Positions 42,450-53,752 are shown, numbered from the stretch's first letter. The stretch: 64,000 nucleotides of DNA from Hyphomicrobiaceae bacterium (GCA_023384095.1 JAHDXT010000010.1:1-64000), one strand, 5' to 3'. The notes: generated from the sequence alone by a model not told the origin. Numbers and translations: made by a program.

Positions 42450-42587
42450 GCTTGGCTGCCGACCGGGCCGAGGTGCCCTCTGGACACGCTCGACGCGGTC
42501 CTCCGGCCGATCGCCGCTTGACGCGGGTCCCCGGTCTTGCTGAATCTCCGGCGCGGCGGCGCTCTTGCGGCCGGGCTGGAGCTCATC
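42450..42587. other. Remainder of the parB-hisE gap
   Basis: Together with copy C this makes a 400-bp stretch without a gene. After the repeat I see nothing beyond a weak, in-frame extension upstream of hisE that lacks family similarity. A hisE promoter is not obvious. Confidence 0.5.
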
Positions 42588-42920
42588 ATGACCGGGGATG
42601 CACTTTCGCGCCTGGCGGAAACGGTTCGGCTGCGCCGGTCGGAGGATGCGGCGGGCTCCTATACCCGGCAGCTCCTCGACAGCGGGCCGGAACGGTGCGC
42701 GCGAAAGCTCGGCGAGGAGGCGCTGGAGACGGTCATCGCCGGGATCAGCCAGGATCAGCGGGCGCTGACGCGCGAGGCGGCCGACCTGCTGTATCATCTC
42801 CTGGTCCTGCTCGAGTCCCGCGGCGTGAGCTGGGGGGATGTCCTGACCGAGCTCGAAGGCCGGACGGGCACGTCGGGTCTGGCGGAGAAGGCCGGGCGCA
42901 GCGCGGCAGGCGAGACATGA
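42588..42920 (+). CDS. hisE: Phosphoribosyl-ATP pyrophosphatase HisE
   Basis: A 110-residue enzyme for the second step of histidine synthesis. It has the MazG-like motif pattern: [24 protein letters not shown], then [13 protein letters not shown] (the two blocks span residues about 24-80). ATG 42588 is the start of family similarity. It overlaps coaA by 4 bp. It is 31 kb away from hisB-hisH, whereas hisA-hisF-hisE normally follow hisH. Confidence 0.94.
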   Translation: MTGDALSRLAETVRLRRSEDAAGSYTRQLLDSGPERCARKLGEEALETVIAGISQDQRALTREAADLLYHLLVLLESRGVSWGDVLTELEGRTGTSGLAEKAGRSAAGET

Positions 42921-43897
42921 ACCTGGCGGCGCTTCGGCTGGAAATGGCGAACAGGTCCACGCTTCAGTTTTCACCCTATCGCGTCTTCACTCGCGACGAG
43001 TGGGCGCGCCTGCGCGCCGATACGCCGATGACGCTGGTCGAGCGCGATCTCGAGCAGCTTTCCGGCCTCATGCAGGAGCTGTCCATGGCCGAGGTGGAGC
43101 AGATCTATCTGCCCATGTCGCGCCTGCTCAACCTCTATGTGGCCGCGGCTCAGGAGCTGCACGCCGTCACCTCACGGTTTCTCGGCCGGAAGGACGGCAA
43201 AGTACCCTTCATCCTCGGGGTCGCGGGATCCGTGGCGGTCGGCAAGAGCACGACGGCGCGCGTTCTGCGGGCGCTGCTCGCGCGCTGGCCCGATCATCCG
43301 CGCGTCGACCTCATCACGACCGACGGCTTCCTGTTGCCGAACAGCGATCTCGAAGGGCGCGGCATCATGAACCGCAAGGGGTTCCCGGAGAGCTTCGATA
43401 CTGCGCAGCTCCTCAATTTCCTGGCCGACGTGAAATCCGGGCGCGAGCGGGTCGAGGCGCCGGTCTACTCGCACTTCCACTACGATATTCTTCCCGGCCA
43501 GACGGTGGTGATCGAGCGCCCTGACATTCTGATCGTGGAAGGGCTCAACGTGCTGCAGCCGGCACGCCTTCCGCGCGACGGCGAGGCGATCCCCTTCGTA
43601 TCCGACTTTTTCGACTTCTCGATCTACATCGACGCCGACCCGCGGGTGATCGAGGACTGGTACGTGGCCCGCTTCATGAAGCTCAGGACCACGGCGTTTC
43701 GCGATCCGGGCGCCTACTTTCACAGATATGCCAGTCTTCCTGTCGACGCCGCCCAGGCGCGGGCGCTCGAGATCTGGCGCACGATCAATCTGAAGAATCT
43801 GGAAGAGAACATCCTGCCGACGCGGCAGCGCGCCAGCCTCATCCTGCGCAAGGGCTCCAATCACCGCATCGAGAGCGTCGCCCTTCGCAGGATCTGA
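42917..43897 (+). CDS. coaA: Type I pantothenate kinase
   Basis: A 326-residue kinase for the first step of CoA synthesis. The P-loop [17 protein letters not shown] is near residue 98. [20 protein letters not shown] and EGLNVLQ follow. The ATGA overlap with hisE is the usual hisE-coaA pairing in this lineage. With coaE at 28 kb, two CoA pathway genes are in the window. Confidence 0.97.
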   Translation: MNLAALRLEMANRSTLQFSPYRVFTRDEWARLRADTPMTLVERDLEQLSGLMQELSMAEVEQIYLPMSRLLNLYVAAAQELHAVTSRFLGRKDGKVPFILGVAGSVAVGKSTTARVLRALLARWPDHPRVDLITTDGFLLPNSDLEGRGIMNRKGFPESFDTAQLLNFLADVKSGRERVEAPVYSHFHYDILPGQTVVIERPDILIVEGLNVLQPARLPRDGEAIPFVSDFFDFSIYIDADPRVIEDWYVARFMKLRTTAFRDPGAYFHRYASLPVDAAQARALEIWRTINLKNLEENILPTRQRASLILRKGSNHRIESVALRRI

Positions 43898-43909
43898 CGC
43901 TGGATCGAG

Positions 43910-43938
43910 AAAACGCCGCCCTCGCGTGGAGGGCGGCG
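43910..43938 (-). terminator. Rho-independent terminator of the Arg/Tyr-repeat gene
   Basis: Perfect 10-bp stem CGCCGCCCTC / GAGGGCGGCG with a 5-nt loop. On the minus strand it is followed by TTTTCTC. It lies 39 bp after the stop of the repeat-protein gene, and also 16 bp after coaA on the other strand, where the U-run is missing. Confidence 0.75.
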
Positions 43939-43976
43939 TGGGGAGCGAGCGTCATGCCGCTCGCGGCAGGGCCGGA

Positions 43977-45008
43977 CTAGCGGTCCATTCGCATGCCGTT
44001 GCGACGGTAATAGCGACGCGGTCCGGCGCGATCCCGATCCCGATAGAAGCGGCGCGTGCTCCGGTAGGCGCGCGGCCTGTAGTAACGGGGGCGGTAGAAC
44101 CTGCGCGGGGCGCCGTAGAACCGCTGCCGATAGAGGCGCGGCCGGTAGTACCGCCGCGGAGCACGGTAGAACCGCGGACCCCAGTAGGCGCGCGGCCTGT
44201 AGTAGCGTGGGCGGTAATACCTGAGCGGAGCCGAGTAGTATGCCCGAGGCCGGTAATAGCGGGGCCGGAAATAGCTGACGCCCGGTCGGTAGTAGCGTGG
44301 GGCCGAGTACGAGTAGCTAGGCCCGATCGTGCGGGTGCCCCAATAGGCGATCGAGGGGCCGTAAGTCGCCGCCGGACTGTAGTAGCTCGCACCCCAATAG
44401 GCCGCTGGCCGGTAGTAGCGGGGAGCCCAGTACGCTGCGCGGCGGTAGTAGCGCGGAGCCCAGTACGCTGCAGGACGGTAGTAGCGCGGGGCCCAATACG
44501 CCGGGCGATAGTAACGGGGCGCCCAGTATGACGCTGACCGATAGTAGGCCAAACGCGGCCTGTAGAAGCGCGGGCCCCAGAAGGCGAGGCGCGGGCGATA
44601 GAAATACCGCGGACCCCAGAAGGAGACGCGCGGACGCCAGTACCAGCGGCTCCTGTAGAACCGGCGGGGCGCCCAGAAGGCGCTGCGATAAAAGCGGCGC
44701 GGGGCCCAGTAGCGGGCACGATAGAAGCGCCGTGGCGCCCAGAACGCCCGTCTATAGAACCGGCGCGGACCGTAAAAGGCACTGCGCGGCCGATAATAGC
44801 GGCCTACGAACCCTGCCCTCCGCGGGCCGAAATACCGGGTTGACACACGTCCGCCATAGAACCGCATCCCCTGGGTCTTTTCCACCAGAGACCCTGCTTC
44901 AGGGGCCGCTGCAGCGGGCGGTGCTGCCGGCGCGGCCTGAGCTGCTCCCATCCAGATGCCCAGGGCCACTGAGCAACCGGCGAGCAGCAATAATCGGCGA
45001 CTCTTCAT
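43977..45008 (-). CDS. Exported Arg/Tyr-rich repeat protein of unknown function
   Basis: A 343-residue protein I do not recognise as a named family. Residues 1-26 form a signal peptide ending GAAQA (a short LAGC at 9-12 could be a lipobox but is very close to the start). After an Ala/Pro linker, residues 48-343 consist of degenerate 10-14-residue units such as YWAPRYYRPA, most regular at 161-204. In residues 97-146 I count 14 Arg and 18 aromatic residues. Between 45 and 323 there is no Asp, Glu, Lys or Cys. The start at 45008 has AGGAGAGGAG upstream. It is a monocistronic gene with its own terminator. Polyanion or envelope binding, or condensation, is speculation. Confidence 0.8.
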   Translation of the reverse strand: MKSRRLLLLAGCSVALGIWMGAAQAAPAAPPAAAAPEAGSLVEKTQGMRFYGGRVSTRYFGPRRAGFVGRYYRPRSAFYGPRRFYRRAFWAPRRFYRARYWAPRRFYRSAFWAPRRFYRSRWYWRPRVSFWGPRYFYRPRLAFWGPRFYRPRLAYYRSASYWAPRYYRPAYWAPRYYRPAAYWAPRYYRRAAYWAPRYYRPAAYWGASYYSPAATYGPSIAYWGTRTIGPSYSYSAPRYYRPGVSYFRPRYYRPRAYYSAPLRYYRPRYYRPRAYWGPRFYRAPRRYYRPRLYRQRFYGAPRRFYRPRYYRPRAYRSTRRFYRDRDRAGPRRYYRRNGMRMDR

Positions 45009-45179
45009 CGCGATACTCCTCTCCTGCGACCGAACGGGTCGGCTTGCTGAGCATCTGAACGTCGCCAATCGTGATGGGTTCCTGTTCCGGGAGTGCTTTC
45101 AGGCAAGCTCCAGCGGGTCGAAGTCTCCGTGGGCGAACAGGGGCTTGGCGGGCAGCTCGCAGCTCGCGACTCCGGTTTC

Positions 45180-45196
45180 GGCCGGCGCTGCCGGCC
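45180..45196 (-). terminator. Possible terminator hairpin after the adenosine kinase gene
   Basis: GGCCGGC / GCCGGCC with a GCT loop, 36 bp beyond the adenosine kinase stop. No U-run follows, so termination would need Rho. The rest of 45009-45231 holds no gene. Confidence 0.3.
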
Positions 45197-45231
45197 GCCT
45201 CGGCAGCAAACGTCGAAGGCGTTCCGGAGGA

Positions 45232-46230
45232 TCAGACGAGGCCGTGGGATCGGGCCAGGGCTGCCAGCTTCCGCTGCGGCCGGGCGCCGAGAATGCCGAT
45301 CACCTCGGCAGCAGCGAGGCTCCCCAGGCGGCCGGCGACCTCGAGGTTGCGCCCCGACGCGATCCCGTAGAGGAACCCGGCGGCGTAGAGATCTCCCGCG
45401 CCGGTCGTGTCGATGACCGGGTCCACCGGAACTGCGGGGATCGGAATGGGGTCGTGCCCGCGCGCGTAGATCACGGAGCCCCTGGCGCTCCGCGTCAGCA
45501 CCGCCATGGGCGTATCGGACTGGGCCAGCCTGGCCGCTTCCTCGAAGGCGTCCACCTGATAGAGCGAGGTGATCTCGCTTTCGTTGGCGATCAGGATATT
45601 GACGCTGCTCCTGATGAGGTCGCGGAACTCCGCCCGGTGCCGGTCGACGCAAAACGCGTCCGAGAGGCTGAGTGCGACCTTGCGGCCGGCCTGCGCCGCG
45701 AGTCCGGCAGCCTGACGGAAGGCCTCCTTCGCTTCGGGGCGGTCGAAGAGGTAGCCTTCCAGGTAGACGATGCCGGCCGAACGGATCACCTCCGGATCGA
45801 CCTCGCCCCGGTCGAGATCGGGGCTGACGCCGAGAAAGGTATTCATCGTCCGCTCGCCGTCCGGCGTGACCAGGATCAGCGACCGGGCGGTCGGTATGCG
45901 GGAGTCCGACGGCGCCGTCTGGAAGAAGACACCCGCGGCGCGGATGTCGTGGGCGAAGATCCGCCCGAACTCGTCCTGCGCGATCTTGCCGATGAAGGCG
46001 GAGCGGCCGCCGAACGACGCGATTCCCACCATCGTATTGGCGACCGAGCCGCCCGAAATCTCGACTGCGGGGCCCATCGCCTGGTAAAGGCCGCCGACGG
46101 TGCCGGCATCGACGAGTCGCATGTGCCCCTTGGGGGCGCCGATCCGGGCAAGAAAATCCTCGTCGCACCGGCCGATGACGTCGACGATCGCATTGCCGAT
46201 GCCGACGACGTCGAAACGAATGTCGCTCAT
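45232..46230 (-). CDS. Adenosine kinase-like PfkB sugar kinase
   Basis: A 332-residue ribokinase-family enzyme. The N-terminal VVGIGNAIVDVIGR, the NESEITSLY loop and the anion-hole motif DTTGAGDLYAAGFLYG (near residue 275) are present. Closest in pattern to bacterial adenosine kinases, which make AMP from adenosine; other nucleosides or sugars are possible. It is alone between the repeat-protein gene and holA. Confidence 0.87.
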   Translation of the reverse strand: MSDIRFDVVGIGNAIVDVIGRCDEDFLARIGAPKGHMRLVDAGTVGGLYQAMGPAVEISGGSVANTMVGIASFGGRSAFIGKIAQDEFGRIFAHDIRAAGVFFQTAPSDSRIPTARSLILVTPDGERTMNTFLGVSPDLDRGEVDPEVIRSAGIVYLEGYLFDRPEAKEAFRQAAGLAAQAGRKVALSLSDAFCVDRHRAEFRDLIRSSVNILIANESEITSLYQVDAFEEAARLAQSDTPMAVLTRSARGSVIYARGHDPIPIPAVPVDPVIDTTGAGDLYAAGFLYGIASGRNLEVAGRLGSLAAAEVIGILGARPQRKLAALARSHGLV

Positions 46231-46285
46231 GGTGCCCCCGAGGCTTGCGCCGGCACTATAGACCGGGGGCGTCCGGCCGCAAGCG

Positions 46286-47335
46286 TTACACGCCTCCGGA
46301 ACGGCCCGGCGGGCGCTCGGCGGCGAGGGATGCGAGGTCGAGGATGAGCCGCTCGGCCAGAGCCGATTCGAGCGCAGAGTTCAAACGCGCCGCCCTGGCT
46401 GACTGACCGATGCGGGACAGGGCGTCGATGAGCGCTCCCGACGACCACGCCCTGCACTGGGCTTCGAGCTGCGGCCGCGCCTTGAAATGTATGGGCGGCC
46501 GGATCTGCCGCATGGCGTCGTCCATCGAGCGTCCGGCCTCGATGGCCATGCGAATCCGGTGCAGACGCTGGAAGTGCCTCTGGACGGCCGCGATGACGGT
46601 CTGCGGGCTCTCGCCCGAGGCGATGACGCGGTCATACTCCGCAACCGCTCGTCCGGCCTGTCCGGATGCCGCCGCCAGGACAACCTTCTCGATGGCGAGC
46701 TCCGAAGCGTCGCCGACGATGGCATCGACATGCTCGAGCTCGATCCGCGGGCTGCCCTGTGCGTAGAGAAGAAGCTTCTCGAGCTCGGCGCGGCTGAGGG
46801 CGCGGTCGGCTCCCAGGCGGTTGACGAGCGCTTGCTGGGCTTCTGGGGCGATGGCCATTCCGGCCTGCCGGAGCGTTTCGCGCACGAGACCGTCGAGGTC
46901 GCGCGCCTCGTCGGCATAGCAGGGGATGGCAGCGGCGGTTTTCGATTTCTCGAACAGCCCACGAAGCGCGTCGTCAGGGCGCAGATTCCCGGCCTCGACC
47001 ACCAGGGATGCAGCCAGTGCACCCTCGTCGAGCAGCGGCTTCAGGACCTGTGCCGTCACCCGGCGACTGGCGCGCGTTTGTACAACTTTCGGGCCGCCGA
47101 ACATCGGCATCGTCTGGACCTCGACCAGCAGGCGGTCAGGGTCGTTCTCGAGGTCGGAATCCTCGATGCGCAGAAGCTCGCCAGGGGGCTGGGTCGCCGC
47201 GGCCAATCGCCGGGCGGCCGTCTGGGCACGCTCCAACACGAGTCCGGCATCGGTGCCGAAGACCAGAATGGCCTGGCAGCGCGGGCCCAAGGTTTTCAGG
47301 AACTGCTCGGCCTGATGAGACTTGATGGCCGTCAT
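46286..47335 (-). CDS. holA: DNA polymerase III delta subunit
   Basis: A 349-residue clamp-loader subunit that opens the beta clamp. The N-terminal Rossmann-like part begins LVFGTDAGLVLERA, the middle carries MPMFGGPKVV, and the C-terminal helical domain has RHFQRLHRIRMAIEAG. The start at 47335 (MTAIKSHQ) is where family similarity begins. It follows lptE by 67 bp in the leuS-lptE-holA order typical of alphaproteobacteria. Confidence 0.93.
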   Translation of the reverse strand: MTAIKSHQAEQFLKTLGPRCQAILVFGTDAGLVLERAQTAARRLAAATQPPGELLRIEDSDLENDPDRLLVEVQTMPMFGGPKVVQTRASRRVTAQVLKPLLDEGALAASLVVEAGNLRPDDALRGLFEKSKTAAAIPCYADEARDLDGLVRETLRQAGMAIAPEAQQALVNRLGADRALSRAELEKLLLYAQGSPRIELEHVDAIVGDASELAIEKVVLAAASGQAGRAVAEYDRVIASGESPQTVIAAVQRHFQRLHRIRMAIEAGRSMDDAMRQIRPPIHFKARPQLEAQCRAWSSGALIDALSRIGQSARAARLNSALESALAERLILDLASLAAERPPGRSGGV

Positions 47336-47402
47336 GGCTGATCCATCGACGTCCGGGTCGATCGACGCCGAGGCGCTTGCCGCGCCGGCGACCCTGACCG
47401 GA

Positions 47403-47955
47403 TCAGGCCGCGCCCGAGAGATAGGCCGAAAGCCGGCTCCGGATATCCTGGGCGACCGTCCGCGCGGCGCGATCCTCGGCGTCATCGCGCGCCTGGACAT
47501 TCGAGAAGATCGACGTATACCGCTCGAACCCCGCCCGGCTGTAGCTGGTGCCTTCCAGGACCACCTTTTTGTCGGTGAGCCGGATCAACTGAAACTTGGC
47601 TTCCAGCTTGTAGACTTGGCTTTGGGCATTGCCCTTCTTGTCCACCAGGGTCGAGACCAACTGCTCGCGGATGGCCACGTCGAACTGATACTCGGGCTGC
47701 GCCGGATAACCGCCCCCAGTCCCCTGGAAGATCAGCTCGTTCCTCAGCCGCTGGCCGACCCGGCCCGGAATGGTCCCGAATGAGACAGAGGCGAGCTTCT
47801 CGCTGGTATTGGCGACGGCGGCCGAGCCATACATCGGGCGGAAACCGGCGCCACCCTCGCAAGCCGCCAGAAGGGTGGCCAGGATGGCTATGAAGGCGAT
47901 GGAGCGCAGCGCCTGGTGGCCTCGATAGCAACGCGAGGCCGAGAACTCCTGCCCC

Positions 47956-47969
<14 letters not shown>
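47403..47969 (-). CDS. lptE: LPS-assembly lipoprotein LptE
   Basis: A 188-residue outer-membrane lipoprotein that plugs LptD for LPS export. The lipobox LLAACEGG places the lipidated Cys at residue 37. GFRPMYG follows directly, as in most alphaproteobacterial LptE. The signal region before it is long (36 residues), so the true start may be later. Its 5' end overlaps the leuS 3' end by 14 bp. Confidence 0.9.
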
Positions 47970-50556
<2,587 letters not shown>

Positions 50557-50907
50557 GGGGCTGCAAAGCTCTCGATGTCGGATGGCGGGCGATAACAGCC
50601 CGAAAGGGGAAAGGTGGTCAAGCAGGCCAGCCGGAGCGCGACAGTGCGGCAGGTGCGCAGGCAATCCTTATGCGCCAATATGTACATTTTCTCTAGTTTC
50701 GTGAACATATCCGGTGATATGTTCATGGCGGTAACGTATGGCTCAGAATGTGTTCATAAGAGCCGCGCTCGTGAACGGCAGGTGCTTGGTATGTTCATTC
50801 TGCGGGTTTTTGTGAACATGAGGACGATAACGAGTTCATGGGATGCACATGACCCCGTGCATGTGTCCAATCCCGCTCACCTCGTGAACATGTAAAACCT
50901 GCTGGCG
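50557..50907. other. leuS-fic divergent intergenic region
   Basis: About 350 bp between leuS and fic. The leuS-proximal 120 bp hold no feature I recognise. The rest is markedly less GC-rich than its surroundings and is filled by the phased TGAAC array. A short open frame across it is an artefact of the repeated motif. Confidence 0.7.
50680..50891 (+). promoter_or_regulatory. Array of helically phased TGAACAT/ATGTTCA sites upstream of fic
   Basis: Eight copies of TGAAC or its complement, five of them extended to TGAACAT, plus one degenerate ATGTACAT. Core centres are at 50683.5, 50704.5, 50722.5, 50753.5, 50774.5, 50794.5, 50815.5, 50835.5 and 50887.5. The steps are 21, 18, 31, 21, 20, 21, 20 and 52 bp, mostly whole helical turns. 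Sites 50701-50726 form a near-perfect inverted repeat, GTGAACATAT / ATATGTTCAT. The last site ends 16 bp before the fic ATG. This looks like a cooperative repressor-binding array. Confidence 0.75.
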
Positions 50908-52056
50908 ATGCAACCAGACCCGACGAAACCCTACAATGCCCTGCCGGAGCTGCCGCCCGCGGCCGAGCTGGAAACCAAGCCCGTCCTCAAGCGCTGCGTC
51001 GCCGCGCATCGCGCTCTGGCCGAGCTGAACCTCGCCGGACGGCTCATCCCCGACCAATCGGTCCTCATCAACACCATTCCCCTGCTCGAGGCCAAGGCCA
51101 GCTCCGAGATCGAGAACATCGTCACCACCAACGACGCCCTGTTCCGCGAGGCGAGCGACATCGACGAGGACGGCGACCCGGCGGCCAAGGAGGCCCTGCG
51201 CTACCGCTCGGCCCTTAACAGCGGCTATCACGCACTGAAGGGTCGGCCGCTCACGGCGCGCACGGCGGTGGAGATCTGCGGCGTCATCAAAGGCTTCGAC
51301 ATCGATGTCCGAAGGACGCCGGGCACCCAGCTCAGGAACACGTTCACGGGCGAGGTCATCTACACGCCGCCCGAAGGCGCGGATCGGCTGCGCGCCTTGC
51401 TCGCCAACTGGGAACGCTACCTGCATGCAGACGACGACACCGATCCGCTGGTCCGGATGGCGGTCCTGCATTATCAGTTCGAAGCCATCCACCCCTTTCC
51501 GGACGGCAACGGCCGCACGGGGCGCATCCTCAACCTGCTCATTCTCGTCCACGCCGGGCTGCTGGACATGCCGACACTCTATCTCAGCCGCCACATCCTG
51601 AAGACGAGGCCGGATTACTATCGCCTCCTTCAGGCGGTCACCATGCGCCAGGAGTGGGAGCCCTGGATCGTCTATCTGCTGGCTGCCGTGGAGACGACGG
51701 CCTCGTGGACCAACCTGCGGATCCGGGCCATCCGCGACCTCATCGAGCATACGGGAGATTATGTCAGAGCCCGCGCGCCGGCGATCTATTCCCATGAGCT
51801 GATACAGGCGATTTTCGCCCAGCCCTATTCCCGCATCGCCCATCTCTCAGAGCGCGGGATTGCAAAACGCGTGTCTGCCTCGCGATACCTCAAGCAGCTC
51901 GCCGCGATCGGCGTGCTGCAGGAGGAGAAGCACGGCCGCGACAAGCTGTTCATCCACCGCAAATACATGCAACTGCTGGCGAGCGACGAGCATGCCTTCG
52001 AGCCTTACGGCGCCCGCACGCGGCCGTCGAGCGAAGTGGAGCCGGTGACCCCATGA
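50908..52056 (+). CDS. Fic-family protein (class II, with C-terminal winged helix)
   Basis: A 382-residue Fic enzyme that probably transfers AMP to a protein hydroxyl. An N-terminal Fic-N domain holds the autoinhibitory motif SSEIEN (Ser65, Glu69, Asn70), which marks class II. The catalytic loop HPFPDGNGRTGR starts at His195 and is complete. Residues about 290-365 look like a winged helix (RIAHLSERGIAKRVSASRY, then GVLQEEKHGRDKLFIHRKY). The helix could bind DNA, possibly the array upstream. The stop overlaps yggS (ATGA). The target protein is unknown. Confidence 0.92.
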   Translation: MQPDPTKPYNALPELPPAAELETKPVLKRCVAAHRALAELNLAGRLIPDQSVLINTIPLLEAKASSEIENIVTTNDALFREASDIDEDGDPAAKEALRYRSALNSGYHALKGRPLTARTAVEICGVIKGFDIDVRRTPGTQLRNTFTGEVIYTPPEGADRLRALLANWERYLHADDDTDPLVRMAVLHYQFEAIHPFPDGNGRTGRILNLLILVHAGLLDMPTLYLSRHILKTRPDYYRLLQAVTMRQEWEPWIVYLLAAVETTASWTNLRIRAIRDLIEHTGDYVRARAPAIYSHELIQAIFAQPYSRIAHLSERGIAKRVSASRYLKQLAAIGVLQEEKHGRDKLFIHRKYMQLLASDEHAFEPYGARTRPSSEVEPVTP

Positions 52057-52718
52057 CGGCCAATCCCGCCGAGCGCCTGCAGGAGATCCGCACCCGCATC
52101 GCAACGGCAGCCCGAGAGGCCGGCCGCGACGCCTCGTCGGTGCGGCTGATCGCGGTTTCCAAGACGTTCGAGGCGCCCGAGATCCTGCCGGTCATCGAGG
52201 CGGGACAGCGGCTGTTCGGCGAGAACCGGGTGCAGGAGGCCAAGGCCAAGTGGCCGCCGCTCAGGGAGCGTTTCGGCGATCTCGAGCTGCATCTGGTCGG
52301 CTCCCTGCAGTCGAACAAGGCCAGAGAGGCCGTGCAGCTCTTCGATGCCATCCACGCGATCGACCGCCCCAAGGTCGCCGTTGCGGTGGCCGGCGAGATG
52401 GCGAAGCAGGGGCGCCGCCCGAAGCTTTTCGTACAGGTCAATACGGGCGAGGAGCCACAGAAGGCCGGCGTGATGCCCCGCGAGGCTGCCGCTTTCGTGC
52501 GCCATTGCCGGGATGAGCTGGGGCTCGGCATCGCGGGGCTCATGTGCATCCCGCCCGCCGACGAGGAGCCCGCCGTCCATTTCGCCTTCCTGGCCAAGCT
52601 CGCAACCGAGCTCGGACTGAAAGAGCTCAGCATGGGCATGAGCGCCGACTTCGAGACGGCGATCGCCTTCGGAGCGACCTGCGTGCGGGTCGGCAGCGCC
52701 ATCTTCGGCAGCCGATAG
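52053..52718 (+). CDS. YggS-family PLP-binding protein
   Basis: A 221-residue PLP-homeostasis protein (PLPBP). The cofactor lysine is in LIAVSKTF near residue 36, and FGENRVQEA, HLVGSLQSNK and MGMSADFETAIAFGATCVRVG follow. It is usually beside leuS in this lineage; here fic lies between them and is joined to yggS by a 4-bp overlap. Confidence 0.95.
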   Translation: MTANPAERLQEIRTRIATAAREAGRDASSVRLIAVSKTFEAPEILPVIEAGQRLFGENRVQEAKAKWPPLRERFGDLELHLVGSLQSNKAREAVQLFDAIHAIDRPKVAVAVAGEMAKQGRRPKLFVQVNTGEEPQKAGVMPREAAAFVRHCRDELGLGIAGLMCIPPADEEPAVHFAFLAKLATELGLKELSMGMSADFETAIAFGATCVRVGSAIFGSR

Positions 52719-52846
52719 GGCTGCTCGCGCGAAGAGAGGCGCCCGGTTTTCCAGTACCAATTTGCCCGGGCTCCCGCCCTCTGCGCCGCGCGATGCTAGG
52801 CTGGCGCTAATTCGATTCGCGCCGCATCCGGGGTGGGAGAAGCAGC

Positions 52847-53719
52847 ATGGCACAGGGCACGGCGGCTGAGGTCATGGAGCGGGCGGATGCCGGGCCGGGC
52901 GCGCTGACAGCGAGGGCCGCTGGCCGCTCCGGCCGCGAGGACAGGTCCGCCGGCATCGCTCCTGATGGGTGGCGCCGGTTCACGGTGGATGTCTGGATCA
53001 CCGATCTCAATGCGGTCGAGTTCGGTATCTACCGGCGCTCGCGCAACCGCGCCAAGTCACGCCAGTTCTCGACCGATATGGACATCTTCGCGGAGGTCAC
53101 GGAGGAGGGGCAGCGCACGGGTCTCATCGGCTACCGCGAGGACCTGTGGAAGAACAATACGGGCATGGACAAGCGGCTCGCGTTCAAGCTGTTCTCGGAC
53201 ACCCTGAACTGGCGTGCCACGATGGAATTGATGGTCGGGCGCAGCCTGCAACTGACCCTCGGCGCGCGCGGTCTGCCGGTGACGGCCTACGCCGTCAACA
53301 CTCACGAGGACAACTCGATCGTCTATCTCGAGCGGTCGGCGAACAAGTGGCCGCTGATGCCGGAGAATTTCTCGTTCTTCATCGTGCGGGACGGCGGGCC
53401 GGTCTTCTACCGTCTGCGGCACGACCTCGTCAGCGTCGGCGGCGACTACACGCTGCTGGACGAGCGCAATCGCAAGGTGGGGCACATCGACGGCAGGCTG
53501 TTCTCGCTCGGCGGCTACTGGAAGGGCAGAGTGCGCGCTGAGCACGCCGACAGGAAGCTGATGGCGGTGATGAAGCTTTTCGCCGGCACGATCGGCTTCA
53601 ACTCGGCCTGCCGCCGGCACATGGTGCGGCTGTGGGCCGACGTCCGCGCCGGCAGGCTGGAGCCGAAGCTCGACCGGCACGAGGCCGAATACTACCTCAA
53701 CCCCCGCCGGGTGCGGTAA
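52847..53719 (+). CDS. Conserved hypothetical protein, possibly LURP-one-like
   Basis: A 290-residue protein I cannot place firmly. Residues 1-45 are low-complexity. Residues about 170-230 (FSFFIVRDGGPVFYRLRHD...YTLLDERNRKVGHIDGRLFSLGGYWKG) follow the beta-strand pattern of LURP-one/tubby-like folds, where a short sequence describes a molecule and then its reporter strand. The middle is rich in charged residues (DLWKNNTGMDKRLAFKLFSD). There is no signal peptide or membrane segment. It is the last gene before a gene-free stretch and has a hairpin 13 bp downstream. Confidence 0.6.
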   Translation: MAQGTAAEVMERADAGPGALTARAAGRSGREDRSAGIAPDGWRRFTVDVWITDLNAVEFGIYRRSRNRAKSRQFSTDMDIFAEVTEEGQRTGLIGYREDLWKNNTGMDKRLAFKLFSDTLNWRATMELMVGRSLQLTLGARGLPVTAYAVNTHEDNSIVYLERSANKWPLMPENFSFFIVRDGGPVFYRLRHDLVSVGGDYTLLDERNRKVGHIDGRLFSLGGYWKGRVRAEHADRKLMAVMKLFAGTIGFNSACRRHMVRLWADVRAGRLEPKLDRHEAEYYLNPRRVR

Positions 53720-53731
53720 GGACATCTGGGC

Positions 53732-53752
53732 CAGACCCGCAGGCCGGGTCTG
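53732..53752 (+). terminator. Terminator-like hairpin after the hypothetical gene
   Basis: CAGACCCG / CGGGTCTG with a 5-nt loop, 13 bp after the stop at 53719. The downstream sequence GAAACGAAAC has no U-run, so it is a weak intrinsic terminator at best. Confidence 0.4.

Noticed and set aside
44200-44600. CRISPR-like array
   Set aside because: The regular repeats are in-frame codons of the Arg/Tyr protein, without unique spacers and without cas genes nearby.
50614-50895. Possible 93-codon gene upstream of fic
   Set aside because: Its sequence mainly reflects translation of the repeated TGAAC/GTTCA sites, it has no ribosome site, and it lies in the operator-like region.
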